Notes: a model not told the origin generated them from the letters alone. A stretch of DNA of 33,477 nucleotides from Actinomycetes bacterium (GCA_023436605.1 JAEZIQ010000108.1:1-33477), one strand, 5' to 3'; positions 22,876 to 31,470 are shown, numbered from the stretch's first letter. Program-made: numbers and translations.

Positions 22876-23724
22876 ATGTACCGCAAGCAAGTCCGACGAC
22901 GTCGAGCCGTTCTCATCGGCCTCATCGTGCTGGGCTTTGTGCTGCTCACATTTACCGTCGGCAGTGGCTCGGGCCGCACCGGAGGCGTCGTCGGAACCGT
23001 GCTCGACCCGATCACCAACGGCGCTTCGAGGGCCCTCAAACCCGCCCGTGATCTCGTCAACTGGTTCGACGAAACCTTCGAGGCGCGGGGCGAGCGAGAG
23101 AAACTTCAGCGCGAACTCGAAGAGGCCCGCGGCCTTGCCGTCGCCGGAGAAGTCGCCCTCGAGGACAACCGCCAGCTGCGCAAACTGGTCAACCTGAAGG
23201 AACAGGGCAAGATCCCCGATACCTACGACCCGGTGACCGCAAACGTGGTCGGGCGATCGCCGACCGTCTGGTTCACCACCGTAAACGTCAACGCTGGCTC
23301 CGGGGACGGGGTGGCGGTCAACGACCCGGTAATCAGCGGCGACGGCCTGGTCGGACGGATCAGCTCGGTCAGCCGCTCCGGTTCCGTGGTCACCCTGATC
23401 TCCGACAGCTCCAGCGCGGTCAGCGCCATGATCCTGCCCGGCGGCGCGCAGGGCGTGATGCGGGCGAAGGTCGGCGACCCCAACTCGCTGGTGCTCGAGT
23501 TCCTGGACGAGACCAGGAACGTGACCACCGGGCAGACCGTGGTCACTTCGGGCTGGCGCGGCGAGGGGCTTTCTTCGCTATATCCGCGTGGAATCCCGAT
23601 CGGTGAAATCAGCCGGGCTCCGATCAACGAGCGTGAAGCGATCCAGTCGGTGGAACTGAGGCCCTTTGCCGACCTCAGGAACCTCGACATCCTCCAGATT
23701 CTGACCGGAGGAAACCGGGGATGA
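22876..23724 (+). CDS. mreC: Rod shape-determining protein MreC
   Basis: The 282-residue bitopic protein organises the elongasome outside the membrane. MYRKQVRRRRAVLIGLIVLG gives a basic cytosolic N terminus and a TM helix (about residues 11-30). A coiled coil follows (residues about 60-105, FEARGEREKLQRELEEARGL then LEDNRQLRKLVNL). The two beta domains carry VVGRSPTVWFTTVNVNAGSGDGVAVNDPVI, GLVGRISSVS and TSGWRGEGLSSLYPRGIPIGEI, all MreC signatures. The ATG at 22876 is chosen because it starts directly before the TM helix. An in-frame GTG at 22774 would add 34 unlike residues. A TAAGGT box at 22729-22734 would give a leader of about 135 nt. mreD overlaps its stop (ATGA). No mreB precedes it. 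Confidence 0.93.
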   Translation: MYRKQVRRRRAVLIGLIVLGFVLLTFTVGSGSGRTGGVVGTVLDPITNGASRALKPARDLVNWFDETFEARGEREKLQRELEEARGLAVAGEVALEDNRQLRKLVNLKEQGKIPDTYDPVTANVVGRSPTVWFTTVNVNAGSGDGVAVNDPVISGDGLVGRISSVSRSGSVVTLISDSSSAVSAMILPGGAQGVMRAKVGDPNSLVLEFLDETRNVTTGQTVVTSGWRGEGLSSLYPRGIPIGEISRAPINEREAIQSVELRPFADLRNLDILQILTGGNRG

Positions 23725-24314
23725 TCATCACCAACAATTCAGCCGCCCGGATCGCCGGTTTGATCCTGCTGCTCTCGATCCTCCAGGTCGCTTTCTTCTC
23801 ACAGGTCGAGCTGCTCGGCACCTCGATGTGGATCCTGCCCGGCTGCGCCGCGATTTTCGGGCTGCTCGGCGGTAGCCTGATCGGGGCTTCGATCGGCTTC
23901 ACCTTCGGCTTTCTCGGGGACGCAATGACCGACGGTCCGCTCGGCAGCAGCTGCTTGATCTTCATGGCGGTCGGATATCTGGCCGGCACCTACCGCGAAA
24001 GGGGTGACTTCGTCGACCGCCCGACCGTGCTGGCTGCCTGTGCTCTGGCCACGCTCGGCTCGAACCTCCTGCTCGGTTTCTACACGGTCGTGATCGGCTT
24101 CGATTCCACCCTCAGCGGGTCACTGGTACCGGACCTCATCCTGCAGACTTTCTATGGTGTTCTTCTGGCGGTTCCGCTCTATGCGCTGATTCACCGTGTT
24201 CTCAGGCCAGCGCTGATCCGCGAGCCGGCCACGCGCCGGCGGCCTGTCGACCTGGATTACTGGGCGGATGATCTGGACCCGCCATCCGGAAGCGGCCCCA
24301 AGGCATTCCCATGA
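23721..24314 (+). CDS. mreD: Rod shape-determining protein MreD
   Basis: The 197-residue integral membrane protein has five to six hydrophobic helices spanning about residues 8-30, 38-66, 76-92, 103-125 and 130-160. Conserved-looking stretches are AGLILLLSILQVAFFSQVEL at the N terminus and GASIGFTFGFLGDAMTDGPLG in the middle, matching the MreD family pattern of a LxxLQ start and GFxxGLLxD motif. MreD is part of the elongasome with MreC, PBP2 and RodA. The C-terminal tail (ATRRRPVDLDYWADDLDPPSG) is hydrophilic. It overlaps both mreC and mrdA through ATGA junctions. Confidence 0.9.
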   Translation: MIITNNSAARIAGLILLLSILQVAFFSQVELLGTSMWILPGCAAIFGLLGGSLIGASIGFTFGFLGDAMTDGPLGSSCLIFMAVGYLAGTYRERGDFVDRPTVLAACALATLGSNLLLGFYTVVIGFDSTLSGSLVPDLILQTFYGVLLAVPLYALIHRVLRPALIREPATRRRPVDLDYWADDLDPPSGSGPKAFP

Positions 24315-26182
24315 GAATCGAACCCGTAGTCCCAAAGCCAAGAAAGAAGCGGAGCCTTCCGTCGCGCCGCTTCGTCGTGATCGGCGGAATCGGGCTGGTC
24401 ATGTTGGGGATTCTCTTTTTCCGGCTCTGGTCGCTCCAGATCGTGACGGGAGACAAGTACCTGGCCGAGGCCAACCAGAACCGGACTCGCGAGATCAGGG
24501 TGCCGGCCCCGCGCGGCCGGATCCTCGACCGCGAAGGGAACGTCCTGGTCGATAACCGGACCAGCATGGCGCTCCAGCTCGATCCGATCGAGATTCCGAG
24601 TGATCCGGCTGAACGACGTGAACTCTTCACCCGGGTCGGCAAGGTGATGGGGCACGACGCCGCCTGGGTCCGGGCCAAGTACCTCGATTCGATCAAGAAC
24701 GACCCGCCCGGCAGCCCGATCACGCTCGACCGGGACGTCGACGACGACATCGTCTACTACCTGCAGGAGCATCAGGCCGAGTTTCCCGAAGTTCAGGTGA
24801 ACCGCATTTTCGTCCGCAAATACCCTCAGGGGCTGCTGGCTTCCCACATCCTTGGGTCGGTCGGCGAGGTGACTGCCGAAGACCTCGAGGAGAACCCGGA
24901 GAAGGACCTGGCCGCCGGCGACACCCTCGGCAAGACCGGCATCGAACAGACCTACGACGACGAACTCAGGGGCAGTCCCGGTGACACCCGACTCCAGGTC
25001 GACTCGACCGGTCGCATCATCAGCCAGCTGCCTTCGACCATGCCTGATCCCGGCAACTCGATCCGGCTTTCGATCGACGGCGAGGTGCAGGAGGCGGGAG
25101 AGGCGTCGCTCCAGAGCATCGGATTGCCCGGTGCCTTCGTCGCGATGGACGTGAACAACGGCCAGGTTCTCGGGCTCGGCTCGAACCCGACCTTCGACCC
25201 CGCGATCTTCACCAGGCCCCTGACCCAGAAGCAGGTTGACGACCTCTACGACGAGGACCTCGGCGCGCCGCTCTTCGACCGGGCGATCGGCGGTCAGTAC
25301 GCCGTCGGGTCGATCTTCAAGCCGATCACCGCACTAGCCGCGCTCGACGGTGGATACATCACCCCCGACGAGATCGTCAACGACCCGGGGAAGATCGAGA
25401 TTGCGGGCCAGCCTTTCCAGAACGCGGGCGCGACACCGCACGGAGCAGTCGACCTGCGCCGGTCTCTCGAGGTCTCTTCCGACATCTACTACTACCTTCT
25501 GGGCGCCGAGATGAACGGCACCCGCCAGCTCCAGAACTGGGCCGGTAATTTCGGGCTCGGCGAGGCCACCGGCATCGATATTCCAGGCGAATCCGAGGGC
25601 TTGATTCCGACGCCCAAGTGGGTGAACGAGGCTCACGAGGAGCAGCCTGATTACTACGACCCCTGGGCGATCGGCCAGAACATCCAGTTCGCGATCGGTC
25701 AGGGCTACTTCCAGGCCAGTCCGCTCCAGATGGCGGTCGCCTACGCGGCACTCGGCAACGGAGGTAGCGTGTTGAAGCCCCAGCTATACCTCCAGTCCGA
25801 AGACGCGGCGGGCAGGGTTCTGAAAGAAGCCGAACCGGAAGTGGCTTCCACCTTCACGATGGACCCGACCTACCGTCAGGACATCCTGGAGGGTCTGCAC
25901 GACGCGGCCCAGGCTCCGGAAGGAACCTCCTACAAGGTGTTCGGTGGCTTCCCGATCAAGGTGGCTGGCAAAACGGGAACCGCGGAGCGGACCAATGAGA
26001 TCGACCAGGCCTGGTACGCGGTGCTCGCTCCTTACGAGAACCCCGAAATCGCGGTGATCGTCACCGTCGAGGAAGGGGGTTTTGGTGCCGACACCGCAGC
26101 CCCGGTCGCCCTTCAGATCCTGCAGGCCTACTTCGACAAGGAGGCCAAACCGGTCTCTGGCGGAACCGCGAGTGTCGAGTGA
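24311..26182 (+). CDS. mrdA: Penicillin-binding protein 2 (elongation transpeptidase)
   Basis: The 623-residue class B PBP cross-links peptidoglycan during elongation. A TM helix is at about residues 25-45 (VVIGGIGLVMLGILFFRLWS). The PBP dimerisation domain follows, with VPAPRGRILDREGNVLVDNR and HILGSVGEVTAEDLEE. The transpeptidase domain has the SxxK motif GSIFKPITA (Ser334, Lys337), the second motif SSD at 389-391 (the Asp form is usual in PBP2), and KTGTAE starting at Lys554. IDIPGESEGLIPTPKW and AIGQGYFQASPLQMA are also typical. It overlaps mreD by 4 nt (ATGA) and rodA by 1 nt, so all four shape genes are translated as a unit. Confidence 0.95.
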   Translation: MRIEPVVPKPRKKRSLPSRRFVVIGGIGLVMLGILFFRLWSLQIVTGDKYLAEANQNRTREIRVPAPRGRILDREGNVLVDNRTSMALQLDPIEIPSDPAERRELFTRVGKVMGHDAAWVRAKYLDSIKNDPPGSPITLDRDVDDDIVYYLQEHQAEFPEVQVNRIFVRKYPQGLLASHILGSVGEVTAEDLEENPEKDLAAGDTLGKTGIEQTYDDELRGSPGDTRLQVDSTGRIISQLPSTMPDPGNSIRLSIDGEVQEAGEASLQSIGLPGAFVAMDVNNGQVLGLGSNPTFDPAIFTRPLTQKQVDDLYDEDLGAPLFDRAIGGQYAVGSIFKPITALAALDGGYITPDEIVNDPGKIEIAGQPFQNAGATPHGAVDLRRSLEVSSDIYYYLLGAEMNGTRQLQNWAGNFGLGEATGIDIPGESEGLIPTPKWVNEAHEEQPDYYDPWAIGQNIQFAIGQGYFQASPLQMAVAYAALGNGGSVLKPQLYLQSEDAAGRVLKEAEPEVASTFTMDPTYRQDILEGLHDAAQAPEGTSYKVFGGFPIKVAGKTGTAERTNEIDQAWYAVLAPYENPEIAVIVTVEEGGFGADTAAPVALQILQAYFDKEAKPVSGGTASVE

Positions 26183-27366
26183 TGGAATCCTCGCGACTTC
26201 CCCGTCAGGCCCCGGAACCGCGCCTCAACCTGCTTGAGAGGGTGGGGCTGGCCGGCATGGACGGCTGGCTGGCGTTTTCGGCTCTGGGCCTGATTGCCTG
26301 CTCGCTTTTCACCCTCTACGAGGCGTCCGCGGCGAACATCGTCGGCGCACCCGAACAGTACGTACAGCGTCAGGCTCTCTATGGTTTGGTCGGAATCATC
26401 GGAATGATTGCCGTCTCCCGCATCGACTATTCCCGTTTTCGGGAACTACGTGTCGGTATCTACACGTTCCTGTGCGCCTCGATCTTCGCGGTGTTCGCAT
26501 TCGGTGTGGCCGCACGCGGTTCGACCAACTCACTCGAACTTCCCTTCTTCACGTTCCAGCCGGCCGAGCTTGGCAAGTTGCTTCTCATCCTTGCTCTGGC
26601 CGGATTCGTGATCGACGGCGCCCGCAAGGGATCCGAAGGTCAAAGGACGATTCGTATTCTCTGCCTCGGGCTCCTGCCGACCGGCCTGGTCCTGCTTCAG
26701 GATCTGGGCACGTCGCTCGTGTTCGCGGCAGTCACCTTCGCGATCATGGTCGCGGCCGGCATTCGCTGGTCGCACCTGGCCACGATCGGGGTCGTCCTCG
26801 CAGCTTTTGTCGCCTTCGTCCTCGTCGCCCTGCCGGCGGCCGGGGCGCCGGTGCTCAAGGAGTATCAGCAGGAACGGCTCACGTCGTTCCTCAGCCCGTC
26901 CTCCGATATCGGTGACGCGGGCTACCAGCAGAACCAGGCCAAAGTCGGAATCGGCGCCGGTGGAACCACCGGCCGAGGCGACCAGGCCACCCAGTCCCGC
27001 TTCGGATTCGTTCCCGAACGGCACACGGACTTCATTTTCGCCGTGGTCGCCGAACGCTACGGATTCGTCGGCGCGGCGCTGGTCTTATCCCTTTTCGCCC
27101 TGCTCTTCTGGCGGGCGCTGCGTCTGATGACGCTCTCGAAGAATTTCTACGGAACCCTGGTCGCGGCCGGAATCGCTGCCGCGATCATCTTCCAGGTCTT
27201 CGTAAACGTAGGAATGAACCTCGGCATCATGCCGATCACCGGCATACCCTTGCCGCTGATGAGCTACGGAGGGTCGGCGATAATTTCGACCTTTCTGATG
27301 ATCGGGGTCCTGCAGAGCATCCACATCGAGTCGCACGCCGCACAGAGGAGCCCTTGGATCGACTGA
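26182..27366 (+). CDS. rodA: RodA, SEDS peptidoglycan glycosyltransferase
   Basis: The 394-residue multi-pass protein polymerises glycan strands with PBP2. It has about ten hydrophobic helices. SEDS signatures are visible: FFTFQPAELGKLLLILALAGF, LLPTGLVLLQDLGTSLVFAAV, then SRFGFVPERHTDFIFAVVAERYGFVGAALVL and the C-terminal GIMPITGIPLPLMSYGGSAII. The HTDFIFA-E core and SYGGS are conserved. The ATG at 26182 shares a base with the mrdA stop (TGATG); a GTG at 26179 is an equally possible start one codon upstream. The partner PBP2 gene directly upstream marks this as RodA rather than FtsW. Confidence 0.94.
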   Translation: MESSRLPRQAPEPRLNLLERVGLAGMDGWLAFSALGLIACSLFTLYEASAANIVGAPEQYVQRQALYGLVGIIGMIAVSRIDYSRFRELRVGIYTFLCASIFAVFAFGVAARGSTNSLELPFFTFQPAELGKLLLILALAGFVIDGARKGSEGQRTIRILCLGLLPTGLVLLQDLGTSLVFAAVTFAIMVAAGIRWSHLATIGVVLAAFVAFVLVALPAAGAPVLKEYQQERLTSFLSPSSDIGDAGYQQNQAKVGIGAGGTTGRGDQATQSRFGFVPERHTDFIFAVVAERYGFVGAALVLSLFALLFWRALRLMTLSKNFYGTLVAAGIAAAIIFQVFVNVGMNLGIMPITGIPLPLMSYGGSAIISTFLMIGVLQSIHIESHAAQRSPWID

Positions 27367-27407
27367 GAATCCATGGGCATCCAATCTGAACGGAAAACGA
27401 CTTCCAA

Positions 27408-29417
27408 ATGAAAAAAACCATTGTTGTTTCGGCCGACCGCGGTGAGACCCGCGTGGCCGTGCTCGAGGCCAAGACCGTCAAGTCAAAGCGTGAGGTCGCC
27501 GAGGTCTACATCGAACGCCGGGGCGGTCGCTCCCTGGTCGGAAACATCTATCTGGGCAAGGTCGACAACGTGCTGCCCGGCATGGAAGCGGCCTTCGTCG
27601 ATATCGGCCTGGAACGCAACGGCTTCCTTCACGTCGATGAGATCCTGCTGCCGGACGGCCAGCAGGCACCGCGTCGGGGTCGCGGCCAGGGCCGCCGCAT
27701 CGACGAGCTGATCAAGCCCAAGCAGGAGATCCTCGTCCAGGTGATCAAGGATCCGATCAAGTCCAAGGGCGCCCGCCTCTCGATGAACGTGACGATCGCC
27801 GGCCGTTACCTGGTCTACGCGCCGAACGGTTCCGGGGTCGGCGTCAGCCGGCGTCTCGCCGACAAGGAACGCGATCGGCTTCGCCGCATGGTCAGCCGGA
27901 ACTACGATGGACCCGGGGGACTGATCGTCCGCACCGCGGCCCACGGCGCCAAGAAGGCCGACTTCACCCGTGAGATCGCCTACCTTCACCGGCTCAACGA
28001 CGTGCTGGACAAGCGGCAGGAAGGTGCGAAGGCCCCGTCGCTCGTCTTCCAGGAGCAGGACCTGCCGGTCCGGGTGCTTCGCGACGTCTTCCTCAACGAG
28101 TTCGACAAAGCGATCATCGACGACCAGAAACAGTTCGACCGGGTGACCAGCTTCTTCCAGCGCACCGCACCGGAGCTGGTCGAAGGGGTCGAGCATTACA
28201 AGGGCAAGAAACCTCTGTTCGAGAAATGGGAGATCGAGAAGGCGATTCAGTCGACCCTGGGCCGCCGTATCGACCTGCCCTCGGGCGGTTACCTGATCAT
28301 CGACTACACCGAGGCGCTGACCGTGATCGACGTCAACTCCGGCTCTTTCACCGGTCGCGGCAAGGGCGGTCTCGAGGAGACGATCACCAAGGTCAACACC
28401 GAAGCCGCTACTGAGGTTGTCCGTCAGCTCCGGCTGCGTGACATCGGCGGCATCATCGTCATCGACTTCATCGACATGGCCAAGGGCAAGAACCGCGACA
28501 AGGTGCTCGGCACCCTGCGCGAGGCGCTCGACGCCGACAAGTCGAAGAGCTACCTGGTTGAGATCTCGCCGCTCGGTCTGGTCGAGATGACCCGACAGAA
28601 CATCACCGACGGTGTGCGCGAGATCCTCACGATCAAGTGCCCGACCTGTGACGGCGACGGCGTTGTGCTCTCCGCCGAGACGGTTGCGCTCGAAGGCCTT
28701 CGCAAGATGAAGGAGATCGCCGCCGATCATCCCGGCGACGAGGCCTTCCTGATTCGCGTCCACCCGAAGGTTGCGGCTCTGCTCAACGACAGCGACTCCG
28801 GTCTGCTGGAACTCGAGGAAGAAACCGGCAAGCAATTCCACTTCGAAGGTGGGGAGGCGCTGGCGATCGACAACTTCGAGCTGATCGAATCGGGCGACAG
28901 GGCTGCGATCGAGGAACGGGCGCTGCCCTTCCGGCCCGGAGAAGAAGTCTTCGTCAAAGTTGAAGAGCCTCACATGTACAACGCTGACGACGCGATCGCC
29001 CGGATCGATTCGTACATCATCAGCATCACCGGGGCGGCCGATTCCGTGGGTGAACGCAAGATGGTGCGGATCGAATCGGTCGAGCGGGCCTCCGCCGTCG
29101 CCGAGCTACTGCCGGATGAGGCTCAGCCCGAAGAAGCCAGGAAGAGCGCCAAGCCGAAGAAGAATGGATCCGGCAACGGTCGGGCCAATCAGCAGCAAAA
29201 GAAGAAGCCCTCCGACGAGGCACCCTCCGGAAAGGAAGCCGGGAGCAATCGTGACACGGCTGGAAAGAACGGCGACAAGCCCAAGTCGGAAGCCGAATCC
29301 GTCCCGAAAAAGGACGAAGAAGGTGAAAAAGCCGACAAACCGGTAAAATCCGGCCCGTTCGGCCTGAGGCGCGGACGACGCAGGCGTTCTCGCAAGAAGA
29401 CAGACGCCAGCAGTTGA
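27408..29417 (+). CDS. Ribonuclease E/G with a C-terminal TRAM-like segment
   Basis: The 669-residue endoribonuclease matures rRNA and turns over mRNA. The S1-like region (residues about 35-125) starts GNIYLGKVDNVLPGMEAAFVDIG. The DNase-I-like catalytic core carries LTVIDVNSGSFTG (Asp308) and IVIDFIDM (Asp353), the magnesium ligands, and CPTCDGDG (Cys411, Cys414) is the zinc-link. After the core, residues about 509-567 (RPGEEVFVKVEEPHMYNADD, IARIDSYIISITGAADSVGE) resemble a TRAM RNA-binding domain. The last 100 residues are a Lys/Glu/Ser-rich disordered tail ending in RRGRRRRSRKK. Rne and Rng cannot be told apart with certainty, so no symbol is given. It lies between rodA and rplU. Confidence 0.93.
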   Translation: MKKTIVVSADRGETRVAVLEAKTVKSKREVAEVYIERRGGRSLVGNIYLGKVDNVLPGMEAAFVDIGLERNGFLHVDEILLPDGQQAPRRGRGQGRRIDELIKPKQEILVQVIKDPIKSKGARLSMNVTIAGRYLVYAPNGSGVGVSRRLADKERDRLRRMVSRNYDGPGGLIVRTAAHGAKKADFTREIAYLHRLNDVLDKRQEGAKAPSLVFQEQDLPVRVLRDVFLNEFDKAIIDDQKQFDRVTSFFQRTAPELVEGVEHYKGKKPLFEKWEIEKAIQSTLGRRIDLPSGGYLIIDYTEALTVIDVNSGSFTGRGKGGLEETITKVNTEAATEVVRQLRLRDIGGIIVIDFIDMAKGKNRDKVLGTLREALDADKSKSYLVEISPLGLVEMTRQNITDGVREILTIKCPTCDGDGVVLSAETVALEGLRKMKEIAADHPGDEAFLIRVHPKVAALLNDSDSGLLELEEETGKQFHFEGGEALAIDNFELIESGDRAAIEERALPFRPGEEVFVKVEEPHMYNADDAIARIDSYIISITGAADSVGERKMVRIESVERASAVAELLPDEAQPEEARKSAKPKKNGSGNGRANQQQKKKPSDEAPSGKEAGSNRDTAGKNGDKPKSEAESVPKKDEEGEKADKPVKSGPFGLRRGRRRRSRKKTDASS

Positions 29418-29473
29418 TCCTCAGTCCCGCCGATTTGTGGCTGAGAAGACCAGACAAGGATTGAGCTTTAGAC

Positions 29474-29941
29474 ATGTACGCGGTTGTTGAAAGTGGTGGC
29501 AAGCAGTACCGAGTCGAAGAAGGCACGGTTCTGGTCGTCGATCGCCTGAAGGCCGAAGCGGGCGACAAGGTTGCGCTCCGACCGGTCATGGTCAGCGGTG
29601 ATGAACTAGTCGTCGACGCCAAGGCCCTCGAGAAAGTCAAGATCGAAGCCAAGGTCACCGAGCATCTTCGCGGTGACAAGATCAAGGTCTTCAAGTACAA
29701 GCCGAAGAAGGGCTACAGCCGTCGGGCTGGTCACCGGGCCGAGCTGACCAAGCTGGAAGTCACTTCTCTGGGCGGTACCAAGAAGAAGGCTGCTCCGAAG
29801 AAGGCTGCTGCCGACAAGGCGGAAGAAAAGCCGAAGGCCGAAACCAAGACTGAAACCAAGGCTGCCGCGAAGAAGCCGGCCGCCAAGAAGCCCGCTCCAA
29901 AGAAACAGGCGGCGGAGAAGGAGGACACCGATGTCGCATAA
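29474..29941 (+). CDS. rplU: 50S ribosomal protein bL21 with long Lys/Ala C-terminal extension
   Basis: The 155-residue product has a standard bL21 core in the first about 100 residues. MYAVVESGGKQYRVEEGTVL is the diagnostic N terminus and KIKVFKYKPKKGYSRRAGHR the C-terminal core motif. The remaining about 55 residues are an Ala/Lys-rich low-complexity tail (KKAAPKK and KAAAKKPAAKKPAPKK repeats), which is not part of the globular fold. A weak AAGGA (29456-29460) precedes the ATG at 29474 by 13 nt. The stop overlaps rpmA by 11 nt, and the rpmA ribosome binding site is inside the tail. Confidence 0.96.
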   Translation: MYAVVESGGKQYRVEEGTVLVVDRLKAEAGDKVALRPVMVSGDELVVDAKALEKVKIEAKVTEHLRGDKIKVFKYKPKKGYSRRAGHRAELTKLEVTSLGGTKKKAAPKKAAADKAEEKPKAETKTETKAAAKKPAAKKPAPKKQAAEKEDTDVA

Positions 29942-30185
29942 GAAGGGACTCGGATCCTCAAGGAACGGTCGTGACTCGAACCCCAAGATGCTCGGGGTGA
30001 AGGTCTTTGCCGGCCAGGTGGTTTCCGGCGGCGAGATCATCGTCCGCCAGCGCGGCACCAGGTTCTGGCCGGGTGAGGGCACCGGCCTCGGCCGTGATCA
30101 CACCATCTTCGCCACCCGCCCGGGCACCGTCGAATTCAAGCCCGGCCGCCGCGGCCGCACCATCACGGTCAACCCGGCCGAGTAA
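29931..30185 (+). CDS. rpmA: 50S ribosomal protein bL27
   Basis: The 84-residue product carries the bL27 signature MSHKKGLGSSRNGRDSNPKM and IIVRQRGTRFWPGEGTGLGR, then DHTIFATRPG. The N-terminal arm that reaches the peptidyl-transferase centre is present directly after Met, so it is not the Firmicutes-type precursor with a cleaved leader. A strong AAGGAGG (29918-29924) precedes the ATG, embedded in the overlapping 3' end of rplU. A terminator follows 40 nt downstream. obgE, usually next, is separated here by about 1.37 kb. Confidence 0.97.
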   Translation: MSHKKGLGSSRNGRDSNPKMLGVKVFAGQVVSGGEIIVRQRGTRFWPGEGTGLGRDHTIFATRPGTVEFKPGRRGRTITVNPAE

Positions 30186-30225
30186 CACCCCGGTCGAGTA
30201 ACCGCCGCATCACAAGCATTCGGAT

Positions 30226-30250
30226 AAGACCCGCCCCGGCGGGTCTTTTC
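30226..30250 (+). terminator. Rho-independent terminator after rpmA
   Basis: A 10-bp stem (30226-30235 with 30238-30247) has a tight CC turn. T residues within and after the 3' arm end at TTTTC. Confidence 0.8.
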
Positions 30251-30266
30251 CTTGCACCACCAAACA

Positions 30267-30352
30267 GGCCAGCCCTCCCCGGCAGGCCAGCTAACCCCGA
30301 CTTTCCAACTCACCCCGGCAACTCACCCCGACCGGCCAGCTCACCCCGACAG
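30267..30352. repeat. Degenerate short tandem repeat (GGCCAG)CTCACCCCGAC
   Basis: About five imperfect units share an AACTCACCCCG or AGCTCACCCCG core, some preceded by GGCCAG. The units begin at about 30267, 30285, 30308, 30321 and 30334. The array lies just after the rpmA terminator and before the left hairpin of the nuclease unit. No coding signal is seen here. Confidence 0.6.
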
Positions 30353-30360
30353 GGCAGTTC

Positions 30361-30401
30361 GGTGACGCGTTGGTGTTCGCAGGGAACCAAACCGCGTCAC
30401 C
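30361..30401. repeat. Left hairpin of the nuclease-bracketing pair
   Basis: The 9-bp arms GGTGACGCG (30361-30369) and CGCGTCACC (30393-30401) enclose an inner stem (TTGG with CCAA, TTC with GAA). A 19-nt stretch, TCGGTGACGCGTTGGTGTT (30359-30377), recurs identically at 31469-31487. Confidence 0.75.
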
Positions 30402-30495
30402 GGGATAGTCGGAACGCGCTGGATGCCCGCCTCACGTTGCACAATTGTTGCTCCTGTAGAGCCACGTGTGAGGGTTTCTTCGGCAGCTTTCAGGC

Positions 30496-31422
30496 ATGGT
30501 CGGAAACACTGCCAGCCGGTGGGCCGAAGCCCGGAACCAGATTGACCGTGATGACGGGGTCATTTGCCGCAGCCGATTGCTCGAGATCGGGTTCAGCAAG
30601 GGTGAGATTCGCGGACGTCTGGAATCGGATCGGTTGAAGGTTGTGTTCGAAGGCGTCTACAGGCTCGACGGTGTGGTCCTCGGCGATCGGGGAAAGTGGA
30701 GAGCAGCCCAGTTGATGTCGGGCTCAGGGGTGATCTCCCACCGGAGCGCACTGGCGCTCCACGGATTGATCCGTGAAACCGGACCGGTGGATCTGGTCAG
30801 GACCTGCGGATCCCACGGGAAAGTGGGGACGCCCAGAAGGAGTCGCGATGGTTGGCTCGTCCGGATAAACCGCACACGTAGCTTGCCTCCGGAAGATCTG
30901 ACCGACGTTGGTGGAATCAGTTCGGTCTGTGCCGAGCGGGCGGTCATCGATTCGGCTCGCAACCTCACCGGGGACGAGTTGAGGTCGGTGCTGAACCAGG
31001 GTGAACGCAACCGGGCGATCGATTTCCTGGCTCTCGACCGGAGAATCGGGCTGTCATGGGGCAGACCCGGAGTCAGAGATCTGTTGCGGGTCCGGACTGC
31101 GCTCGTCCCGGAGGCTGAAATGGCCTGGTCCGAGATGGAGGAGCGGTCGCATGGGCTGATCGCCGGGAGCGACCTTCCGCAACCAGTCCTCAACGTCGCG
31201 ATCGGAACCTGGATCGTCGACATGTTGTGGCCGCAGGCGAAACTGGTCGTGGAACTGGATGGATTCGCCTACCACCGGGACCAGGAATCCTTTCAACGCG
31301 ATCGTCGAAAGGATCGTGAGCTGCGTGAAATGGGCTACACGGTTTTGCGCTTCACCTGGAGCGAGATCGTGAACGAGCCCGAAATGGTGCTCGCCACCAT
31401 CCAGCGCTTCCTCGCAAGGTAA
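30496..31422 (+). CDS. AbiEi-like winged-helix plus DUF559 (Vsr-like) nuclease-domain protein
   Basis: The 308-residue product has an N-terminal winged-helix-like part (GVICRSRLLEIGFSKGEIRG, SDRLKVVFEGVYRL). This is followed by ISHRSALALHGLI and a VCAERAVIDSARNLTGDELR region typical of AbiEi-type antitoxin-like proteins. The C terminus is a DUF559/Vsr-like PD-(D/E)XK fold. Asp242 (IVDMLWP), Glu253 and Asp255 (VVELDG) with a following YHRD are the expected catalytic residues, and DRELREMGYTVLRFTWSEIV completes the fold. It is probably a DNA-acting nuclease, but no substrate is known for the family. The ATG at 30496 has no clear ribosome binding site. It sits between rpmA and obgE and is bracketed by matching hairpins at 30361-30401 and 31471-31511. 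No antitoxin or transposase neighbour is present. Confidence 0.75.
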   Translation: MVGNTASRWAEARNQIDRDDGVICRSRLLEIGFSKGEIRGRLESDRLKVVFEGVYRLDGVVLGDRGKWRAAQLMSGSGVISHRSALALHGLIRETGPVDLVRTCGSHGKVGTPRRSRDGWLVRINRTRSLPPEDLTDVGGISSVCAERAVIDSARNLTGDELRSVLNQGERNRAIDFLALDRRIGLSWGRPGVRDLLRVRTALVPEAEMAWSEMEERSHGLIAGSDLPQPVLNVAIGTWIVDMLWPQAKLVVELDGFAYHRDQESFQRDRRKDRELREMGYTVLRFTWSEIVNEPEMVLATIQRFLAR

Positions 31423-31432
31423 AGGCAGGCCG

Positions 31433-31448
31433 CACCGGGCGCCGGATC
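31433..31448. repeat. 16-bp direct repeat, copy 1
   Basis: CACCGGGCGCCGGATC is repeated exactly at 31508-31523, bracketing the right hairpin of the nuclease unit. The second copy overlaps the last 4 nt of the hairpin. Confidence 0.7.
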
Positions 31449-31470
31449 CGCGTTCTCCGCCCCGGGGGTC

